This document shows, in pieces, positions 52,588 through 61,275 of a stretch of 64,000 nucleotides of DNA. The notes beneath the pieces are model-generated. The model searched no databases. It saw nothing but the letters and a program-made list of their open reading frames with translations, and was not told the DNA's origin. Location: contig CBDCZP010000016.1 in the NCBI GenBank assembly GCA_965224605.1, positions 1-64,000 of the forward strand, given 5' to 3'. This DNA is from HyVt-477 sp965224605. GTDB taxonomy: Bacteria > Pseudomonadota > Gammaproteobacteria > Thiotrichales > Thiotrichaceae. The translations under genes and the position numbers were made by a program. How positions within the stretch are numbered: the first letter of the stretch is position 1; every line of letters begins with the position of its first letter.

Positions 52588-53548
52588 ATGACAACAATAG
52601 ATGTTTTTAATGGTGATGCAGATGGTATCTGTGCCTTAATTCAGTATCGTCATGCCTTCCCAAATGAAACGGAGTTGGTTACGGGTGTTAAGCGGGATAT
52701 AAAGCTATTAAACAGAATATCTGCCAAGCATGGTGATGAAATAAATGTATTCGATATCTCAATGGAAACGAATCAAGAAGGACTTCGCCGCTTACTCTCT
52801 CAAGGTGCCAGCATATTTTATGTTGATCATCATCTGCCCGGTGAAATTCCTGACCATCCTGGCTTGACTGCTATTATAGATACCGCCGCGGATACCTGTA
52901 CGAGTCTTCTTGTGGATAAGCATCTATCTGGAAAATATCGTGAATGGGCGATAGTTGCAGCTTATGGTGACAATATTATACGCAGTGCTGAAGAACTGGG
53001 AAAGACACTTTCATTGAATAAAAGTAAAGCTGAGCAATTAAAACAGCTGGGGATTTGTATCAATTATAACGGCTATGGGCATACCGTCGATGATTTACAT
53101 TTTAGACCAGACGAATTATATCGAAAACTGTCCTCCTATTTATCGCCATTCGATTTTATTCATGATAAACAGTCCTTTTTTGAAGAGCTACTGACAGGCT
53201 ATCAACAGGATATGACAGAAGTGAAAGATTTAAAGCCCATGATTGATCAATCACATATCGCAGTCTATGAGACTCTCAGATGAAATCTGGTCGAGAAGAG
53301 TCAGTGGACTATTTGGCAATCAACTGGCTAATAAGCACCCTGAAAGAGCACATGCTATTCTGAGTCAACATCCCGACAAGGGTTATGTAGTCAGCGTTCG
53401 CGCCCCTCTTAACAATCTTAATGATGCTGAACAGTTATGTCAGCAGTTTCCATCGGGTGGAGGAAGAAAGGGGGCAGCAGGAATCAACCAACTAGCTGTC
53501 AGTGAGCTGGAACGGTTTATTACACTTTTTGATCAAACCTATAGGTGA
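52588..53548 (+). pseudogene. DHH-family phosphoesterase, one frame break near the DHHA1 domain
   Basis: ATG 52588 follows CGGAGGA. The first frame has TTIDVFNGDADGICALIQYR (metal DxD), INVFDISMETN, and the DHH motif FYVDHHLPGEIPDH, and ends VYETLR. One base out of frame the reading continues DEIWSRRVSGLFGNQLANKH, VVSVRAPLNNLND and FPSGGGRKGAAGIN (the DHHA1 GGG loop) to 53548. Joined length is about 318 residues. DHH/DHHA1 enzymes cleave small nucleotides such as pAp or pApA. With PAPS-making Sat/CysC next door, pAp is an attractive guess, not a proven one. Confidence 0.75.
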
Positions 53549-53568
53549 GGATATAGGTAAAGAATTTA

Positions 53569-53640
53569 CATGAGTGCTTCACCTAATAGTCGCTCAAACG
53601 GAATGTCCTGATTGGCGTAGACTTCACCCGATAATTCTTA
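53569..53640 (-). pseudogene. NRPS condensation-domain relic
   Basis: Minus-strand text ELSGEVYANQDIPFERLLGE then ALM. It matches the condensation-domain motif (usually AYxHQDLPFExLVEAL). Only about 24 codons are kept. It lies between the DHH gene and the SyrD/PvdE-like exporter, which suggests a peptide-synthetase gene once stood here. Confidence 0.45.
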
Positions 53641-53816
53641 AACCTGACCCGTAAATTAACTCTTCTTCATCTGTTGTGAAACCTCCTCCCTGCAGGGTTG
53701 GTTAAACATTGACGGCATCAGTTACCCTCGCTTGTTTCAGTATGTCTATATTGGCTCGGTAATTGATTTCCGAAGGAGGGATTAGATGACCACACCCGTG
53801 CCGAGGCAAAAAGACC

Positions 53817-53909
53817 AACAGTTTCCATCTGGAGGCGGGAGAAAATCAACATTTACCTACGAGTGAGCTAAAACAGTTTATTGAGCTTTTTGATAAAACG
53901 TACCTGTAA
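53817..53909 (+). pseudogene. Duplicate of the DHH gene tail
   Basis: QQFPSGGGRKS, then after a frame change LPTSELKQFIELFDKTYL and a stop, closely like the true tail (QQFPSGGGRKGAAG...LAVSELERFITLFDQTYR). The two ends lie about 360 bp apart, so a segment was inserted or a tandem duplication decayed. The rest of 53641-54034 holds nothing else I can support. Confidence 0.65.
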
Positions 53910-54034
53910 ATGGTATTTACTCAGAGTTTTGATGCTGATGCTCTAGCTATTTCATAGTATGCTGAATTGTTAGGGGTAACCCACTGTACGAGATGGTTGT
54001 TAACAGTCGCATTGCTGATTCTGAATCCTCAGAT

Positions 54035-55654
54035 CTAAGATAACTCGCTATAATCTATCAGTTTGCCCTCAACCATTTTCAGCACACGATCAGCTACATG
54101 GAAATAGTGATCATCATGAGTAACAGCAATAATTGTTTTCCCCATTTTCTTTAGTTCTCCCAGTAGCGTTTCATAAAAATATTGTCGAAACTGAGGATCC
54201 TGATCTGCAGCGAATTCATCAATAACCAGAATTGACTTCTCTTCTAATATCGCGACAATCAATCCGAGTCGTTTTCTTTGCCCGGTCGATAGATTGGTAT
54301 TGGTAAAACCACCATCCTGATAGCTTACTTTATGCTGCATTTGCATTTTTTCGAGCCAGTAGTTGACTGTTTCAGGCTCAACATCAGTCACCCCATAAAA
54401 CCTGTCGAAGAGATGGAAGTCCGTGAAAATAGCAGAAAACAGATTTCGGTAGGCCGAATAGTCATTTTTATTTATTATTGCATCATCAACATAGATGTTT
54501 CCTTGTGCTGGAAAATAGAGTCCAGTTAACAACTTAAGGAATGTTGATTTACCACTGCCATTACCACCAACGATAAATAATAACTCTCCTTTAGAGATGT
54601 GTTCATCAAAGGGGCCCACAGAAAAGCCCGCATCACCATTGGGATAAGTGAAGTGTAGCTTATTCAGGTCGATTTCTTTGAAGTCAGAAAACTTATCAAT
54701 GTCACCCACTGACTCTTGTGCAATTGCTTTATCCATTTCTGCTTCAAGGCTAAACAGATCATCGATAGCGATATTGACCCGGGTTAAAACAGGTAATACT
54801 GTTACCAATATCGTGATAGGTCCTGTAATGAATAACATAATGGTTGATATTTTGAATATGTCTTCACTATGCTCTGCACTATAACTAGGGACAATAAAAA
54901 CTAAAATAGGAAGTAAGGCATAAATGAAGGTTCTCCCAAATCCATTGGTCTTAACCTCATGTTTTCCAACGGCACTCTTTATACGTTTTGTTTCTTCTGA
55001 TGTCTCCGCAATTTTTTCCAGCAAATCATCACTTTTTTGTTTATTTAGCTTAATTTCTTTAAAGCCATTAACTAAATGGGAAATGGATTTGAAGTATTCT
55101 GATTGTCTCTTTTTTACTATTTTAAGTGATTTTTGAACAAATCTTATATGGTATAAAAAAATAACAACAGCAATACTAATAGCAAAAAGAGTAATGAAAA
55201 AACTTAGTGGAGAAATAAAGGCAAGGTATAAAAGCGAGGATACCAGTAGTACAGATACCTGTGTTGCCCAGGTTATGTGAGGAATAGACTGAGCAATCAA
55301 GGTATCACTCTGAGTTAGGCGGGCATAAAGATTGTTGTTACCCATTTTTTCAATAAATCCCAGTTCAACCTGCTCGACTTTGCGCGTTAGGCGAATTCTA
55401 ATATTATAAACGGCATCTTCAATCGCTAAAATAGCTTTCTCAAAAGCAAACCACTGCCCGTAAATGAACAAAGCAAAAGCAAGTAAATAAAGTATGAAAT
55501 ACTGAGTCAGGTCTTTGTCATTAGCGACGGCTTCGGTGGCATGGTTGATAATGGCAAGCAAAAGGGCATTTGCTATGCCAGAGACTATCGCAATAATAGC
55601 CACATGTTGATAAGATTCTGTGGTTTCTTTTTCTATAAATTCAATCAGGCGCAT
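54035..55654 (-). CDS. SyrD/PvdE-like cyclic-peptide ABC exporter
   Basis: 539 residues, membrane part first (six helices, about 15-300), then the ATPase: Walker A IVGGNGSGKSTFLKLLTGLY, signature LSTGQRKRLGLIVAI, Walker B SILVIDEFAADQDPQFRQYF and H-loop AVTHDDHYFHVADRV. The LSTGQ signature and fused layout are those of SyrD and PvdE, which export lipopeptide or siderophore precursors to the periplasm. The gene stands alone on the minus strand, next to the NRPS relic. It may export the product of the adenylation operon. Confidence 0.85.
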   Translation of the reverse strand: MRLIEFIEKETTESYQHVAIIAIVSGIANALLLAIINHATEAVANDKDLTQYFILYLLAFALFIYGQWFAFEKAILAIEDAVYNIRIRLTRKVEQVELGFIEKMGNNNLYARLTQSDTLIAQSIPHITWATQVSVLLVSSLLYLAFISPLSFFITLFAISIAVVIFLYHIRFVQKSLKIVKKRQSEYFKSISHLVNGFKEIKLNKQKSDDLLEKIAETSEETKRIKSAVGKHEVKTNGFGRTFIYALLPILVFIVPSYSAEHSEDIFKISTIMLFITGPITILVTVLPVLTRVNIAIDDLFSLEAEMDKAIAQESVGDIDKFSDFKEIDLNKLHFTYPNGDAGFSVGPFDEHISKGELLFIVGGNGSGKSTFLKLLTGLYFPAQGNIYVDDAIINKNDYSAYRNLFSAIFTDFHLFDRFYGVTDVEPETVNYWLEKMQMQHKVSYQDGGFTNTNLSTGQRKRLGLIVAILEEKSILVIDEFAADQDPQFRQYFYETLLGELKKMGKTIIAVTHDDHYFHVADRVLKMVEGKLIDYSELS

Positions 55655-55764
55655 AGTGTTTAAAGTGTGGTTTTATGGGTTGACAAGCATGTCCACTATG
55701 GCTTAATCCGTTTGAATAGTGTGCTAGTTCCTAGTCAAGCAGTTTTTTGTTGCAGAGTTTTTCA

Positions 55765-56589
55765 TCAAAACTTTCCAACCAGATTTATGCTAGTCACCGT
55801 GTCAGTCTTTTCAAAGCCTGTGGGAACTTCCGTGTTATTCCGTACCGAGTAGTTCAAGCTCAGGGATAGCTTCTCTGTCATCGCGACCTGTAAGGCAGTA
55901 ACAGATTCACTAAAGGTATTGTCCTTACCGCTTTGTATCGTAAGGTCTTCTGTCAGTGTTGTAGTATCTGTCAGTTGACCTTTGTAGTGCAGGCCAAAAT
56001 GCCCCACTGCTTCATTAGAATCTGGCGTTTCATCAATATGCTCTGTTTGTCGCGCACCAAGACCAATTTCACCAATCAGGCTATGCTTTTCACTCTCTAT
56101 CAGCTTGCGACCATAACCAATAACATCAGCAATACGAGAGTCTATATTGGCAAATTTATCTTGATCATAGGTTAAAAAATTGAAAACGTAACTTTTACTG
56201 TTAATAGCGTAATCCAGTTTATGACCTAGTGCAAAACGTTCTGCTGTTCTCTCTCCCTTATTTTCTGCGAAATAAATATCTCCTGTTAGTGTATGTTTCA
56301 AACGCCGCTTGTTGTAAACAGCAGTAACACCTGCAGTTGTACTGTTATTGTCTGCATTTCCTGTTGATGAAACCAAACCCACTTGAGCTTGACCCGACCA
56401 GCCTTGTTTAGCTTTTGGATCTTTGGATTTGTCCGTAAATAATTTATCAGCCGATGCTCCGCCTTTTTTGTCGGCTGAGAGAAAATCATCGCTTGTTGCT
56501 GCAGGCTGGGCAAAGGTGTATCCCGACAATGATAGGCACGCCAAGGCTAGAATGAATGTTAATTTGTATTGAGAAAAGCTTAAAAACAC
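55765..56589 (-). CDS. DUF481-family outer-membrane protein (YdiY-like)
   Basis: 274 residues. The signal peptide ends at TFAQPAATSDDF. A charged segment (about 30-65) is followed by the DUF481 barrel: GWSGQAQVGLVSSTGNADNN, RRLKHTLTGDIYFAENKGER, AERFALGHKLDYAINSKSYV and a C-terminal TSINLVGKF. It is probably an outer-membrane channel or stress protein. It is divergent from the amidohydrolase operon and shares the operator at 56665, which is 75 bp from both starts. Confidence 0.85.
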   Translation of the reverse strand: MFLSFSQYKLTFILALACLSLSGYTFAQPAATSDDFLSADKKGGASADKLFTDKSKDPKAKQGWSGQAQVGLVSSTGNADNNSTTAGVTAVYNKRRLKHTLTGDIYFAENKGERTAERFALGHKLDYAINSKSYVFNFLTYDQDKFANIDSRIADVIGYGRKLIESEKHSLIGEIGLGARQTEHIDETPDSNEAVGHFGLHYKGQLTDTTTLTEDLTIQSGKDNTFSESVTALQVAMTEKLSLSLNYSVRNNTEVPTGFEKTDTVTSINLVGKF

Positions 56590-56664
56590 ATCAATTGTCT
56601 CCTTGCTGCGAAATAGGTAGTAGGCTTCGCATCATATGGAAAACAAACCTGTTACAGAAGTAAA

Positions 56665-56684
56665 CTTAACATTTCTTAACATTA
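56665..56684. promoter_or_regulatory. Tandem 10-bp operator between DUF481 and the amidohydrolase operon
   Basis: CTTAACATTTCTTAACATTA, the best-formed copy. It is centred 75-80 bp from both divergent start codons, so one bound regulator could act on both. Confidence 0.65.
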
Positions 56685-56756
56685 ATTTGATGTTATTTGT
56701 GATGAGATAGAAGTTTAATTCTATGCTTTTCAAATGAGAATAAGGACAAGATAGCA

Positions 56757-57935
56757 GTGATCAGGCAAGCTAAATTACTTCAACATAAACTTATCAAGTG
56801 GCGACGTGATATTCATAGGCAGCCTGAGTTGGGGTTTCAGGAGTATCATACGAGTCAGTATGTTGCTGATGTTTTACACACAATGGATATTCCTTTCCAA
56901 AAAAACATTGGAAAACTGGGTGTTGTTGCTCATATTGGTGAAGGCTTACCTGTCATTGCTATTCGTGCTGATATGGATGCTTTACCTATTCAGGAAAAAA
57001 CTCAGCTTTCTTATGCTTCTCAATGTGAGGGGGTTATGCATGCCTGTGGACATGATGCCCACACTGCCATGTTGTTGGGAGTTGCACATTTATTGCTTAA
57101 TATGCCTGATCGTCCAGCGGGACAATTTAAGCTTATTTTTCAACCTAGTGAAGAACGACGTGACGAAGAAAACAAATCAGGTGCACAGCGCATGATTGAA
57201 GATGGCGTTTTGGATGATGTAGATGCCGTGATTGCTTTACATGTTGAGAGTACTTTGCCTGCAAATAAAATCAGAATGACACCAAATGATTGTATGGCAG
57301 CTTCTGATGTTTTTCATATCACATTAAAAGCAACAGGTGGACATGCTGCTTTTCCACATTTAGGACATGATCCAATTTATATTTTATCTCATGTGATTCA
57401 TGCGATTCATGCTGTTCGATCACGTCGTATTGACCCTACTCGTCCAGCCGTTATTTCCATTGCTTCCATTCATACAGGGGATGCACCTAATGTGATTCCT
57501 AATGAAGTAATGATTAGTGGGTCAATCCGTAGTTTTGATAATCAAACTCGTCAGAAAATAAAAGATGAAATGCATAATGCTTTAAATATTGTTTCAGCTT
57601 TAGGCGGTGAGTATGAGTTGGAATTCATCGAGGGACATCCTGCTGTTCATAATAATGTATTAATTTCTGAAATTGTTGCGGAAACGGTGACTGAATTATT
57701 AGGTTCGGAAGCCTTATTACCTACAGAACTTGAGATGGGCTCTGAAGATTTTGCTTATATGACACAAAAAGTCCCAGGTGCAATGTTTATGCTAGGTGCA
57801 CGATATGATGAGCGAGAACGTCCACATCACACCCCTTTATTTGCAATTAATGAGTCTGTATTGCCTACGGGGAGTGCATTATTAACTCAAACTGCTTGTT
57901 ACTTGGCTCAGAAACTCCCAGAAAAAAGGAACTAA
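56757..57935 (+). CDS. M20-family amidohydrolase
   Basis: 392 residues from GTG 56757 (AAGGAC upstream). Family motifs: WRRDIHRQPELGFQEYHTSQ, AIRADMDALPIQEKT, MHACGHDAHTAMLLGVAH (metal Asp and His), FQPSEERRDEENKSGAQRMI, GGHAAFPHLGHDP and EMGSEDFAYM. Enzymes of this group remove N-acyl groups from amino acids (hippurate or N-acyl amino acid hydrolases). It is the first gene of the Rieske/adenylation operon. Codons look more AT-rich than the neighbouring 50-56 kb genes, a visual impression only. Confidence 0.88.
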   Translation: MIRQAKLLQHKLIKWRRDIHRQPELGFQEYHTSQYVADVLHTMDIPFQKNIGKLGVVAHIGEGLPVIAIRADMDALPIQEKTQLSYASQCEGVMHACGHDAHTAMLLGVAHLLLNMPDRPAGQFKLIFQPSEERRDEENKSGAQRMIEDGVLDDVDAVIALHVESTLPANKIRMTPNDCMAASDVFHITLKATGGHAAFPHLGHDPIYILSHVIHAIHAVRSRRIDPTRPAVISIASIHTGDAPNVIPNEVMISGSIRSFDNQTRQKIKDEMHNALNIVSALGGEYELEFIEGHPAVHNNVLISEIVAETVTELLGSEALLPTELEMGSEDFAYMTQKVPGAMFMLGARYDERERPHHTPLFAINESVLPTGSALLTQTACYLAQKLPEKRN

Positions 57936-57937
57936 TT

Positions 57938-58924
57938 ATGCCCCTTCAATCTCCCTTAAAAGACTGTTGGCACCCTGTTGCTTTTAGTTATCAAGTAGCC
58001 GAAAAACCTTATGCAACAGAACTATTAACACAAGCGATCGTCATTTGGCGTACATCCGATGGCAAAACACATGCTCATAGAGATCGTTGCGTTCATCGTA
58101 GTAGTAAATTATCGAATGGCGTAGTCATCAATGATTCTCTTCGTTGTCCTTTTCATGGCTGGTCTTACAATGTTAAAGGAGCTTGTATTGATATTCCACA
58201 AGCTCCAGAAATGCGTATTCCCCCGTCGGCCTGTGTACCAGCTTACCAATGTGTAGAACGTTATGGCATTATTTGGGTTGCTTTAGTTGAGCCACGTTAT
58301 CCATTGCCTGTAATAGCTGAATTAGAATCTCCTGATTGGCGCACGGTGACCATTGGCCCTTATACCTGGGATTGTGATGCCTCACGCATGTTTGAAAATT
58401 TGAATGATTTAAGCCATTTCTCTTGGGTGCATCCTGGTTTAGTGGGGGATCCTGATCGTCCAGAAGTACCAATACAGAATATAAAACAAGATGGTCACAT
58501 ATTATATTGCAATATCAGTCGTCCAGACTGCGCTAATCCTAAAGAATTACCTGTTTTTGCTAGTGACAGCACAGAAAAGCCAATGCGTTATACAAACTAC
58601 CAGTTGCAATTACCTTTTACACATATTCAACATTCCAATTGGGGGGGGAGTAAAGGACTGGTTCATTTATCTGTTTGTCAACCTCATTCTATCCAAAAAA
58701 CAACCATGTACAGTTTGATTGCACGTAATTACAGTTTTGATGAAAAAATAGATAGAGAAATGCAAGAACTGGAAAGAATACTCTTTGAGCAGGATCGTAT
58801 TGTAGTTGAGGCTCAATACCCTAAACAAGTGCCTTTTAAACCAGGTAAAGAAATGTTAATGAAATTTGACCTGATAGCAGCTACTTATCGTCGTGCTATG
58901 CGTGAAGCTGGATTAGATTATTAG
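57938..58924 (+). CDS. Rieske non-heme iron oxygenase
   Basis: 328 residues from ATG 57938 (MPLQSPLKDCWHPVAFSYQV), with AAAAGGA upstream; the longer frame overlaps the M20 gene. The [2Fe-2S] Rieske site is CVHR (Cys 51, His 53) and CPFHGW (Cys 70, His 73). The mononuclear iron site is ENLNDLSHFSWVHP. It resembles VanA/PaO-type oxygenases. It needs a reductase, none of which is near. It probably oxidises the product or the carrier-bound amino acid. Confidence 0.85.
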   Translation: MPLQSPLKDCWHPVAFSYQVAEKPYATELLTQAIVIWRTSDGKTHAHRDRCVHRSSKLSNGVVINDSLRCPFHGWSYNVKGACIDIPQAPEMRIPPSACVPAYQCVERYGIIWVALVEPRYPLPVIAELESPDWRTVTIGPYTWDCDASRMFENLNDLSHFSWVHPGLVGDPDRPEVPIQNIKQDGHILYCNISRPDCANPKELPVFASDSTEKPMRYTNYQLQLPFTHIQHSNWGGSKGLVHLSVCQPHSIQKTTMYSLIARNYSFDEKIDREMQELERILFEQDRIVVEAQYPKQVPFKPGKEMLMKFDLIAATYRRAMREAGLDY

Positions 58925-58933
58925 GAGAAAAAC

Positions 58934-60739
58934 ATGAAAAATTCTTGTGTCCACCAGTTAGTCGAAAGGCAGGTGAAGAAAAACCCTAATGGTATTGCAC
59001 TTAAGTATGGAAAACTTCAATTAAGCTATCAGGAGTTAGACAATAAAGCGAACCAGTTAGCCCATTATTTGCAAGATTTGAATGTACAACCTGACACTTC
59101 AGTCGCTATCTGCCTTGAGCGTTCGCCTTTAATGATGATAACCGTATTGGCAGTGTTAAAAGCAGGTGCAGCTTATGTTCCTTTGGATATTAATTATCCT
59201 ACTGAACGTTTGGTTTATATGTTAGACGAGGCTAAACCAACTATTTTATTAAGTAGTAGTAATTTAACCAACATAACTACTTTACTTGAGCAACATCAAA
59301 CAACTATTTATCTAGATCAAGTTTCACCCCAAGTTAGCAAACATAGCAATCAACCACCATTGTGCTCTGTAAAACCAGCTAATCTTGCTTATATTTTATT
59401 TACTTCGGGTTCTACAGGACAACCAAAGGGAGTGATGATGGAACATCAGCCATTGGTTAATTTATTACAATGGCATACTCAACATCGTTTAAGCAGGGAA
59501 GGTACGATTGCACTGCAATTTACACCGTTAAGTTTTGATGTTTCTTTCCACGAAATTTTTTCTGCCTGGTGTACTGGAGGAACATTAATTATTACGCCTG
59601 AAACTATTCGTCGTGATCCATTGGCCTTGGTCGACTTAGTGATTTTTGAAGGGGTTCAAAAATGTTATATGCCTTTTGCTGCCTTACAACAGTTTGCTCA
59701 CGCGGTGATGAATACAGGAAGAGTGCCCCATCAATTACTTGAGGTCATTACTGCGGGTGAACAATTACGCATTACAGCAGAAATTGCTCATCTATTTGAT
59801 GTAACAGGCGCACGATTACATAATCACTATGGTGCAACGGAATGCCAAGATGTGACTAGCTTTACTTTAACGGGTGCAAGCCGTCATTGGCTAACTTTAC
59901 CGCCGATTGGACAACCCTTTGATCATGTGAAAATTTATTTATTAGACAAACAAAAACAAATAATAAAACAGGGTGAAATAGGAGAGTTATATGTAGGTGG
60001 AAATTGTTTAGCACGGGCTTACCTCAACCGGGAAGAATTAACAGAAAAAAGTTTTATTCTTAGCCCTTATACAACTAAAAAATTATATAGAACGGGTGAT
60101 TTAGCACGTTTTTTGCCCGATGGTAATTTGGAACATTTAGGTCGAGCAGATAGACAGGTAAAAATCCGAGGCTTTAGAGTTGAGCTGGGTGAAATTGAAG
60201 CTTGTCTGATGCAACATCATCTGGTTAAAGAAAGTGTAGTGACAGTGCATGAGAGGAAATCAGGAATAAAACGCTTATTGGCTTATGTTGTGCTAGCACA
60301 AAAAATGTCACAAGCCAACAAGGTACTTTCACAATATTTACAGAAAAATTTACCTGAGCATATGATTCCGGCTGCCATTACCAGTTTGGAAAAACTACCA
60401 TTAACACCGAGTGGAAAAATTGATCGTGGTGCTTTACCTCTTCCAACAACACCTTCACCACCTAAAACCAATCTTCCCTCTATGAGGCCACGTTCTCAAT
60501 TTGAAACTTTAGTCATTGAGACGTGGCAAACAGTTTTAGATAATAATGAGATTAGTGTTCAATCTCATTTTTTTGAAATAGGGGGGGATTCCTTGAGCAT
60601 GGCAAAAGTACAGCAAATACTAAGTCAAGCCCTAGGCAGAACTATTGCAATGACAATATTGTTTCAGTATCCTACAGTGCAAACTTTGGCATCATATCTT
60701 AGCGCTATGTATGGTAAACAAAAAGCAGTATTTAAATAA
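58934..60739 (+). CDS. NRPS-type adenylation domain with peptidyl carrier domain
   Basis: 601 residues. Adenylation core motifs: LFTSGSTGQPKG (A3), FTPLSFDVSFHEIFSAW (A4), HNHYGATECQDV (A5), YRTGDLARFLPDGN (A7), GRADRQVKIRGFRVELGEIE (A8) and PLTPSGKIDRGAL (A10). The Asp of FDVS suggests an alpha-amino acid substrate. The carrier domain (about 515-595) has FFEIGGDSLSMAKV, with Ser for the phosphopantetheine arm. There is no condensation or thioesterase domain, so it activates and holds one amino acid. AGGAG lies before the start, 10 bases after the Rieske stop. Confidence 0.92.
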   Translation: MKNSCVHQLVERQVKKNPNGIALKYGKLQLSYQELDNKANQLAHYLQDLNVQPDTSVAICLERSPLMMITVLAVLKAGAAYVPLDINYPTERLVYMLDEAKPTILLSSSNLTNITTLLEQHQTTIYLDQVSPQVSKHSNQPPLCSVKPANLAYILFTSGSTGQPKGVMMEHQPLVNLLQWHTQHRLSREGTIALQFTPLSFDVSFHEIFSAWCTGGTLIITPETIRRDPLALVDLVIFEGVQKCYMPFAALQQFAHAVMNTGRVPHQLLEVITAGEQLRITAEIAHLFDVTGARLHNHYGATECQDVTSFTLTGASRHWLTLPPIGQPFDHVKIYLLDKQKQIIKQGEIGELYVGGNCLARAYLNREELTEKSFILSPYTTKKLYRTGDLARFLPDGNLEHLGRADRQVKIRGFRVELGEIEACLMQHHLVKESVVTVHERKSGIKRLLAYVVLAQKMSQANKVLSQYLQKNLPEHMIPAAITSLEKLPLTPSGKIDRGALPLPTTPSPPKTNLPSMRPRSQFETLVIETWQTVLDNNEISVQSHFFEIGGDSLSMAKVQQILSQALGRTIAMTILFQYPTVQTLASYLSAMYGKQKAVFK

Positions 60740-60779
60740 GAGCAAAAGCATATTGACCTATTTGACCACAAGGGGAATG

Positions 60780-61270
60780 CTAATCATTTTTTGTCTGTGA
60801 CTTCAATGAATTTACTATCTTCCTTCCTTCTTTAAATTCTTTTTTTAGATCCTCATTAATGTCATCTACCTTAATATTATAAAATATCCCTCCAGATTCA
60901 AAGTGACGTACAAGCATACGTCCTACTGTATAAAGTTAAGACCCCTGATAATATAGATAAACCTCCTCCTCCAGCAAAGAATCCAAGCCCAAGAACCAGT
61001 TTGGCAAAACTGGATAAGCCTAAGAGAGCTGTTGTACCAACAATGCCAACTAATAACCATGGAATAAATAAACATCCCCGGGGCAAGCCCTCTCGCTATC
61101 GCTCGCCTTTCTCGTTCCTCGAAAGCGGGGTATTAATAAGGCTGTTTCTTTTACCCTTTTACGCCCCAAGGGGCGGGGAATATAACCCCAAGAGATTAAA
61201 GATTGTCCCAGCTCTTCTTCAAATGAAATCTTATAGAATGGTTTACCAGTTGGCACTACTTTTATAGTTT
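60780..61270 (-). pseudogene. DUF697 pseudogene interrupted by repeat R1
   Basis: Minus-strand text matches the intact gene at 62874-63410: the stop region at 60780, then ESGGIFYNIK-type words, a frame break near 60935, GGLSILSGVL, LSSFAKLVLGLGFFAG, then repeat R1, and beyond it only a short stretch up to about 61270. The N-terminal half is missing. It is a dead paralogue. Confidence 0.75.
61064..61196 (-). mobile_element. Repeat R1, copy 2, inserted in the DUF697 pseudogene
   Basis: The reverse complement is nearly identical to 10716-10851. The uninterrupted paralogue reads CCATGGAAATAATTAAAGATTG-like bases across the join at about 63150-63171, giving a natural empty site. The insertion must therefore have happened after the segment was duplicated. 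Bases TTATTT/AAATAA adjoin the ends. Confidence 0.75.
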
Positions 61271-61275
61271 TATAC

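Larger units (their letters stand above)
60619..61270. repeat. Duplicated segment, copy A (adenylation-gene tail plus DUF697 remnant)
   Basis: The 3' end of the adenylation gene, the short spacer and a reversed DUF697 gene here match 62711-63245. Shared text includes TTGCAATGACAAT, GTAAACAAAAAGCA/GTAGACAAAAAGCA and TCAATGAATTTACTATC. In this copy the adenylation tail is intact and the DUF697 part is broken. Confidence 0.75.

Noticed and set aside
52588..53548. RecJ-type exonuclease
   Set aside because: The protein is short and lacks RecJ's extra domains; the small-nucleotide DHH/DHHA1 group fits better.
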